The position numbers and the translations under genes are program-made. The notes under the pieces were generated by a model. That model was not told the DNA's origin, did not search any database, and worked only from the letters and a program-made list of their open reading frames with translations. Positions 7,220-11,054 of a stretch of DNA of 11,054 nt are shown one piece after another. This DNA comes from Bifidobacterium breve (lineage in GTDB: Bacteria; Actinomycetota; Actinomycetes; S36-B12), in the NCBI GenBank assembly GCA_945900705.1, contig CAMDKJ010000042.1, forward strand, positions 1 through 11,054, read 5' to 3'. Every line of letters begins with the position of its first letter. Position 1 is the first letter of the stretch.

Positions 7220-7981
7220 GTGCCGCTCTACCGTGATGAAGCCATCGTGCTGCGAACCCAAAAATTGGGTGAGGCCGATCGCATAGTCACCCTTTTGAGC
7301 CGGGGCCATGGCCGGATTCGATGTGTGGCCCGCGGGGTCCGCAAAACCACAAGTCGAATCGGTGCACGGCTAGAGCCATTTAGCCACGTAGATGTTCAGC
7401 TTTACGAAGGTAGATCTCTCGACACAGTTTCACAGGTTGAATCACTTGCCGCCTATGGAGCGGTGCTCTCAGCTGATTACAGCCGCTGGACTTCGGGCAC
7501 CGCGATGCTCGAAACCGCTGAGCGACTAACCGTTGAAGAGCGCGAGCCGGCGGTGCAGCAGTATGCGCTCCTAGTCTCAGGGCTGAGGTCTTTAACCGCG
7601 GGTGAACACGACGGCGGTTTGATCCTCGACTCCTACCTGTTGAGGTCACTTGCCGTGGCCGGCTGGTCACCATCCTTTGAGGTCTGCGCCAGATGTAGTG
7701 CACCCGGCCCGCACCGGGCATTTTCAGTGCAGTCCGGTGGCATGGTTTGCACCGATTGCCGCCCGCATGGCTCTGCGTCGCCCGCCTCGGCAACCGTCGA
7801 GCTTCTTGGCGCATTACTAAGTGGTGATTGGTCGGTGGCTGACTCAAGTGAGCAGCGACATCGGCGCGAGGCCAGCGGGTTAATCGCTGCTTTCTTGCAA
7901 TGGCACCTTGAGCGCGGTCTTCGGTCCCTTCCGCTGGTTGATCGGACGATTTCCGCCGATCATGTTTGGATGGGGGCATGA
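7220..7981 (+). CDS. recO: DNA repair protein RecO
   Basis: RecO anneals single strands and, with RecR, loads RecA onto SSB-coated gaps in the RecF pathway. With GTG 7220 the protein is 253 residues. The N-terminal OB fold (about 1-80) starts VPLYRDEAIVLRTQKLGEAD and includes RIRCVARGVRKTTSRIGARL (residues about 32-51). A helical domain follows, with a zinc-binding pair of CxxC motifs at C156/C159 (CARC) and C177/C180 (CTDC), linked by GPHRAFSVQSGGMV. The C-terminal helices include LQWHLERGLRSL. The 51-nt gap after era is the longest within the plus-strand block, so a minor internal promoter is possible. The stop overlaps the uppS ATG by 4 nt. era-recO-uppS adjacency is common in actinobacteria. 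Confidence 0.95.
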   Translation: MPLYRDEAIVLRTQKLGEADRIVTLLSRGHGRIRCVARGVRKTTSRIGARLEPFSHVDVQLYEGRSLDTVSQVESLAAYGAVLSADYSRWTSGTAMLETAERLTVEEREPAVQQYALLVSGLRSLTAGEHDGGLILDSYLLRSLAVAGWSPSFEVCARCSAPGPHRAFSVQSGGMVCTDCRPHGSASPASATVELLGALLSGDWSVADSSEQRHRREASGLIAAFLQWHLERGLRSLPLVDRTISADHVWMGA

Positions 7982-8781
7982 CCCGGCAGTCCACTCCAAA
8001 GCAGCCGACCCCGCATCCCAGCGGGGCTAGTGCGCCGAAAATCCCCTCGGACTTAATTCCGCGCCATGTGGCAATAGTGATGGACGGCAACGGCCGCTGG
8101 GCTAAGGAGCGAGACTTGCCCCGCACCGCAGGGCATGAGGCCGGTGAAGCGAGTTTATTTGATTGTGTTGAAGGTGCCCTTGAACTAGGTGTCAGGTGGC
8201 TTTCGGCATACGCCTTTTCGACCGAGAACTGGAAGCGATCCCCGGATGAAGTTAAGTTCTTGATGGGGTTCAACCGCGATGTGATTCGACGCCGCCGCGA
8301 TGAGATGCATGATCTAGGTGTGCGGGTGCGTTGGTCTGGGCGCCGTCCCAAACTTTGGCGAAGTGTAATTAATGAACTTGAGGCTGCGGAGCTGTTAACG
8401 GCGAAGAACACCAAGCTCACTTTGACGATGTGTGTCAATTACGGTGGGCGAGCCGAGATAGCAGATGCGGCAGCCGCAATTGCAAGAGAAGTTAAGGCGG
8501 GTCGCTTGGACCCGGAGAAAATCAATGAGCGGATGTTCCACCGGTACTTAGATGAGCCCGACATGCCTGATGTCGATTTATTCGTGCGGTCATCGGGGGA
8601 GCAGCGCACGAGTAACTTCCTGCTCTGGCAGTCGGCTTACGCCGAGATGGTATTTCTCGACACTTTATGGCCGGATTTTGACCGCCGTCACTTCTGGCAA
8701 GCGTGTGAAATATATGCCTCGCGCGATCGGCGATACGGTGGCGCTGTGCCAAATGCTGACCGCGTTGTTGACCTCGATTGA
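7978..8781 (+). CDS. uppS: Isoprenyl diphosphate synthase, UppS family (polyprenyl carrier lipid)
   Basis: A cis-prenyltransferase that condenses isopentenyl diphosphate onto an allylic primer to make the long polyprenyl diphosphate that becomes the lipid carrier for peptidoglycan and other wall glycans. The 267-residue protein carries VAIVMDGNGRWA (31-42, catalytic D36), AFSTENWKRSPDEV (79-92), MCVNYGGRAEI (151-161) and the diphosphate-binding RSSGEQRTSNFLLWQ (204-218). All are intact. The first 25 residues, rich in Pro, Ser and Thr, are an unconserved extension. Chain length (C50 in mycobacteria, C55 in most bacteria) cannot be read from the sequence. ATG 7978 makes a 4-nt overlap with the recO stop; a TTG at 7966 is possible but less likely. 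This is the last gene of the plus-strand block, facing zur. Confidence 0.95.
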   Translation: MTRQSTPKQPTPHPSGASAPKIPSDLIPRHVAIVMDGNGRWAKERDLPRTAGHEAGEASLFDCVEGALELGVRWLSAYAFSTENWKRSPDEVKFLMGFNRDVIRRRRDEMHDLGVRVRWSGRRPKLWRSVINELEAAELLTAKNTKLTLTMCVNYGGRAEIADAAAAIAREVKAGRLDPEKINERMFHRYLDEPDMPDVDLFVRSSGEQRTSNFLLWQSAYAEMVFLDTLWPDFDRRHFWQACEIYASRDRRYGGAVPNADRVVDLD

Positions 8782-8844
8782 AAGCTACCGAACCGCCCAT
8801 ACAGCCCAGATCAGGAGTCAGATTGCGTGCAGCTTTGGCACAGC
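8743..8844. repeat. Perfect 11-bp inverted repeat spanning the uppS/zur convergent junction
   Basis: GCTGTGCCAAA at 8743-8753 is the exact reverse complement of TTTGGCACAGC at 8834-8844, with 80 nt between the arms. The left arm lies in the last uppS codons (Ala-Val-Pro-Asn) and the right arm in the zur codons for Leu-Cys-Gln-Ser, so each transcript would need to read past its stop to form the stem. The junction itself (8782-8810, 29 nt) holds no short GC-rich hairpin followed by a T-run on either strand. The repeat may be chance. Confidence 0.45.
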
Positions 8845-9224
8845 CCGAAAATTTCTAGGGTATGGCTCACCGCGGTGTAGCCATGCTCAGCGGCCATGGC
8901 GTCGGCCCACTTCTCTACCGCTGGTCCGGCTATCTCGACGGTGGCACCACACTGGCGGCAGACGAGATGGTGATGATGGGCAGACCCACATTTGCGATAT
9001 CTAGTTTCACCGTCGTCAGCAACCAAGCAATCAACCTCTCCGGATTCAGCGAGAGTCTGCAGCGACCGGTAAACCGTTGTCAGGCCAATTGGTTCACCGC
9101 GATGACGAAGGATGTCATGTAGTTCCTGTGCGGATTTAAACTCATCAAGGCCGTCAAGGAGCTCACTCACGGCTGTGCGTTGGCGAGTTTGTCGCTGGAC
9201 TATTGGTTTTGCGCTTGGTGTCAT
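8811..9224 (-). CDS. zur: Zinc uptake regulator Zur (Fur family, FurB type)
   Basis: Zinc-loaded repressor of zinc uptake genes. The 137-residue protein has the Fur winged helix (about 10-75, with recognition helix GLTTVYRSLQTLAESGEVD at 47-65) and a metal-binding dimerisation domain. Compared from memory with the M. tuberculosis FurB/Zur structure at an offset of +3, every ligand is present. The structural site is C89, C92, C129 and C132; a second site is D65, C79, H84 and H86; a third is H83, H85, E104 and H121. The HHHHLVCRQCG run (83-93) and VSHTLEIFGLCQSC (119-132) point to Zur rather than ferric or peroxide regulators. The ATG overlaps the znuB stop by 4 nt, with AAGGG 7 nt upstream, so it is co-transcribed with the transporter and probably autoregulated. 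Confidence 0.94.
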   Translation of the reverse strand: MTPSAKPIVQRQTRQRTAVSELLDGLDEFKSAQELHDILRHRGEPIGLTTVYRSLQTLAESGEVDCLVADDGETRYRKCGSAHHHHLVCRQCGATVEIAGPAVEKWADAMAAEHGYTAVSHTLEIFGLCQSCTQSDS

Positions 9225-10045
9225 GCAAGCACCCTTCGACGCTTTCGAATTGGTACGGCCAGCAGCGCGAGGAAGGCAAAGGTGCCGAGCGCAACGAGGA
9301 CGATGGTGGGGCCGGGTGGTACTTCAACATAAAAGGAGGTGGTTAGTCCGGCGACCGAGGCAAAGACACCCAACGCAACTGCCAAGGTGGCGGTTGAAAT
9401 AAACGATCTGGTGATTTGCTGGGCCGCGGCCACCGGAACGATCATGATGGCACTAACCAGCAGCAGACCGACAACGCGCATTCCGACCACGACAACCACG
9501 GCGGCTAATACGGCCATCAAGGTACTCATGGCGCGCACCTTGATGCCCTGAACTTGGGCAATTTCGGTATCGAGGCTCACGGCAAATAGTTCGCGCCCGA
9601 AGATGGCCAACACGATCAGCACGGCAACACAAAGTGCAACAAGGGCTATTAGATCTGCGCCTGCGACTGTCGTTAGTGAACCAAATAGATATGCGTTAAG
9701 TGAGGATGCGGCCTTACCCGGTGCTAGTGAGGCGAAGAGCACCCCTCCGGCGATGCCACCATAGAACAGCAGGGCCAGAGCGACATCGCCCGCCGTACGA
9801 CTTCGGTATCTGATGAACTCAATGAGGAACGCGCCGATTACCGCGGTAACCATGGCGGTGGGCACCGGAGCGGTACCCAGCAAGAAAGCTAAACCGACAC
9901 CGGTCAGCGCCACGTGGCCCATGCCGTCGCCAAGTAGTGAAAGCCGTCGTTGCACCAAGAACACACCTATTAGTGGGGCGATAAGTCCAACTAGCACTGC
10001 GGCGATAAGTGCACGCTGCATGAAGTCGTAGGCGAAGAGGGTCAT
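9221..10045 (-). CDS. znuB: Zinc ABC transporter, membrane subunit ZnuB
   Basis: Membrane permease of the ABC-3 family, which forms the channel of the high-affinity zinc importer with ZnuC and the binding protein ZnuA. The 274-residue protein is almost wholly hydrophobic, with about eight membrane segments (roughly 12-32, 42-58, 61-78, 88-106, 130-150, 174-205 as a pair, 215-236, 247-266). Family marks are the loop RRLSLLGDGMGHVALTGVG (33-51), VVGLLLVSAIMIVPVAAAQ (191-209) and VPPGPTIVL (242-250), with a positive tail IRKRRRVLA on the cytosolic side. ATG 10045 overlaps the znuC stop by 4 nt and has no clear ribosome binding site, so coupling to znuC is likely. ABC-3 permeases may also carry manganese; adjacent zur and the conserved Zur ligands favour zinc. 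Confidence 0.93.
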   Translation of the reverse strand: MTLFAYDFMQRALIAAVLVGLIAPLIGVFLVQRRLSLLGDGMGHVALTGVGLAFLLGTAPVPTAMVTAVIGAFLIEFIRYRSRTAGDVALALLFYGGIAGGVLFASLAPGKAASSLNAYLFGSLTTVAGADLIALVALCVAVLIVLAIFGRELFAVSLDTEIAQVQGIKVRAMSTLMAVLAAVVVVVGMRVVGLLLVSAIMIVPVAAAQQITRSFISTATLAVALGVFASVAGLTTSFYVEVPPGPTIVLVALGTFAFLALLAVPIRKRRRVLA

Positions 10046-10809
10046 CTGGGCGCCAGACCGGTGGGTGCGGTGCTTTGGTCGTGCGGGTGATCGTCGTGAT
10101 GGTGAACGGCATCAGCAAAAGAGGCCGGTACCGGTGGTGGCCCGTCAAATCTAATAGTTCCGGTACGGTCTTCGCCCAGCACAATTGCACGCGTTACTAG
10201 ATGTTCGATGTCGGTCAATTCATGTGTTACCACCAGCACGGTGACGCCATGCTTATGAAGTTCACCTAGCAGGTGCACAAGGTGTGTCAGGTTTTCCGCA
10301 TCAATACCGGCAGTAGGTTCGTCCATAACGAGTAAGTCAGCGCTGGTGGCAAGTGCTCTGGCAATTAGTACCCGGCGTTGTTGGCCCCCGGACAGGGTGT
10401 CGAGGCGGTCATGGCGCCGCGGCCAGAGGCCGACTTCGGTTAGTGCTAGTTGGGCCGTTGCTTTGGCCTCTTTTCCCACTCGTCGAAAGCGGGACCGCGG
10501 AGTGATGCGCCCAGAGATAACTGTCTCCCACACTGAAACCGGAATACTGTTGGTGCCGGGGAGGCGCTGAGGGACAAGGGCAATGCGTGACCAGTCACTA
10601 AAGCGGCCCAACGGCTCATCAAAGAGCCGCACCCGCCCATGTTCTAGTGGCTGCAAACCTAAGATGGCGCGGACAAGTGTTGATTTACCGCTGCCATTTG
10701 GGCCAAGGAGTGCGACGAATTCGCCGGCTTCAATTCGAAGGTCGATGTTTTCCAAAACATGGTCACCGTCGAATTCGACGCAGGCGCGCTCAACGTCAAT
10801 AACACTCAT
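10042..10809 (-). CDS. znuC: Zinc ABC transporter, ATP-binding subunit ZnuC
   Basis: ATPase that powers zinc import through ZnuB. The 255-residue protein has all ABC motifs: Walker A GPNGSGKST (36-44), Q-loop Q81, signature LSGGQQRR (139-146), Walker B LLVMDEP (159-165, E164 catalytic) and switch H196 in VVTHE. The C-terminal tail is unusual, with HHHDDHPHD at 236-244 in an otherwise low-complexity Pro/Ser/Thr region, a probable metal-binding stretch. ATG 10809 overlaps the znuA stop by 4 nt, with AAAGG 5 nt upstream. An in-frame GTG at 10815 is rejected because it falls inside that ribosome binding site. Length and position between the binding protein and permease genes are normal for a znuACB operon. 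Confidence 0.95.
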   Translation of the reverse strand: MSVIDVERACVEFDGDHVLENIDLRIEAGEFVALLGPNGSGKSTLVRAILGLQPLEHGRVRLFDEPLGRFSDWSRIALVPQRLPGTNSIPVSVWETVISGRITPRSRFRRVGKEAKATAQLALTEVGLWPRRHDRLDTLSGGQQRRVLIARALATSADLLVMDEPTAGIDAENLTHLVHLLGELHKHGVTVLVVTHELTDIEHLVTRAIVLGEDRTGTIRFDGPPPVPASFADAVHHHDDHPHDQSTAPTGLAPR

Positions 10810-11054
10810 GAGCACCTTTGCCCGGCTATTAGCGCTGCAAGGTTACTGCGCATGACATCAGGGTAGGACCCACTTGACCCAGGCGCCAGCCCTTCGATCG
10901 GGTCCAAGACGGTCGCGGTCGTACCAGTTTCACTCGCCAAGGTTTCAGCCACTTTCGGGCTGACAAGTGTTTCGTAATAAATAGTGGTGATGCCTTCTGT
11001 GGTCACGAGGTCGGCCACCTCAGCCAAGCGCGCCGGGCTGGGTTCGGCCTCTGG
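10806..11054 (-). CDS. znuA: Zinc ABC transporter, substrate-binding protein ZnuA (C-terminal part only)
   Basis: The gene runs off the window at 11054, and only the last 82 residues are visible. They begin PEAEPSPARLAEVADLV, the conserved opening of the second lobe of cluster A-I metal-binding proteins ('sPeaePs...l'), and continue with GITTIYYETLVSPKVAETLA and TATVLDPIEGL. This is the region where zinc-specific members carry late metal ligands: D, in VLDPIEG, is the expected aspartate. It ends at SNLAALIAGQRCS. The signal peptide, the N-terminal lobe, the His-rich loop and the operon promoter with its Zur operator all lie outside. The stop overlaps the znuC ATG by 4 nt. Zinc rather than manganese is inferred from the linked zur. 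Confidence 0.92.
   Translation of the reverse strand, partial: PEAEPSPARLAEVADLVTTEGITTIYYETLVSPKVAETLASETGTTATVLDPIEGLAPGSSGSYPDVMRSNLAALIAGQRCS

Larger units (their letters stand above)
1..8781 (+). other. Probable single operon hrcA-dnaJ-rsmE-HIT-phoH-ybeY-corC-like-cda-like-era-recO-uppS
   Basis: Eleven same-strand genes follow with overlaps of 4 nt (hrcA/dnaJ, dnaJ/rsmE, rsmE/HIT, HIT/phoH, ybeY/corC-like, recO/uppS), 8 nt and 1 nt, and gaps of only 10 and 51 nt. No terminator or convincing internal promoter is visible. Joint transcription from a promoter upstream of hrcA is inferred, with possible reinitiation in the 51-nt gap before recO. Confidence 0.7.
8811..11054 (-). other. Zinc uptake operon znuA-znuC-znuB-zur
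   Basis: Four genes on the minus strand are joined by 4-nt overlaps, so they should form one transcript read towards uppS. ZnuA captures zinc outside the membrane, ZnuB/ZnuC import it, and Zur with bound zinc should shut the operon off. This gives a negative feedback loop in which the repressor is made from the transcript it controls. The promoter lies beyond 11054. Confidence 0.8.

Noticed and set aside
7380..8438. A 352-codon open frame on the minus strand across recO and uppS
   Set aside because: It lies wholly antisense to two well-conserved genes, its translation is rich in Arg, Ser and Pro without any family motif, and it has no gene-like context. It reflects the codon bias of the opposite strand.
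8847..8855. Palindrome GAAAATTTC resembling the AT-rich core of a Fur/Zur operator
   Set aside because: It encodes the conserved Glu-Ile-Phe near the C-terminus of Zur and lies at the far end of the gene, away from any promoter; codon constraint explains it.
1..11054. Search for a mobile element, defence system, CRISPR array or biosynthetic cluster
   Set aside because: All space is taken by conserved housekeeping and zinc uptake genes with uniform character; no integrase, transposase, tandem repeats, tRNA or unusual composition was seen.

Overview
The window comes from an actinobacterial chromosome (Actinomycetota) with moderate GC, well below Streptomyces and with ordinary use of TTA leucine codons. 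The assignment rests on gene order and protein character. The series hrcA-dnaJ-rsmE-HIT-phoH-ybeY-CBS protein-small deaminase-like protein-era-recO-uppS, followed by a zinc uptake regulator, closely follows the mycobacterial Rv2374c-Rv2359 and streptomycete regions as I recall them. The genus cannot be fixed from this sequence; a lower-GC free-living actinobacterium is a reasonable guess.

Plus strand, 1-8781: one dense block of eleven genes. Most junctions are 4-nt ATGA or GTGA overlaps. The exceptions are a 10-nt gap before ybeY, an 8-nt overlap before the deaminase-like gene, a 1-nt overlap before era and a 51-nt gap before recO. Its themes are protein quality control (HrcA repressor, truncated by the window edge; DnaJ), ribosome and RNA maturation (RsmE, PhoH/YbeZ-type ATPase, YbeY, Era), a nucleotide-binding HIT protein, a CNNM/CBS membrane protein, DNA repair (RecO) and the lipid carrier for cell-wall synthesis (UppS). 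Two neighbouring genes between ybeY and era encode proteins that keep a recognisable fold but seem to lack the residues expected for the ancestral activity.

Minus strand, 11054-8811: a zinc uptake operon transcribed znuA (truncated by the window edge)-znuC-znuB-zur, with 4-nt overlaps throughout. Zur has all the ligands of the three zinc sites described for Mycobacterium tuberculosis FurB/Zur. The regulator lies last in the operon it presumably represses. The operon promoter is outside the window.

The two operons converge with only 29 nt between uppS and zur. No intrinsic terminator is visible there, but a perfect 11-bp inverted repeat spans the junction. I see no tRNA, rRNA, mobile element, CRISPR array, phage gene or defence system. 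No non-coding stretch exceeds about 50 nt. This is essentially conserved core genome, and I found no convincing new multi-gene system.
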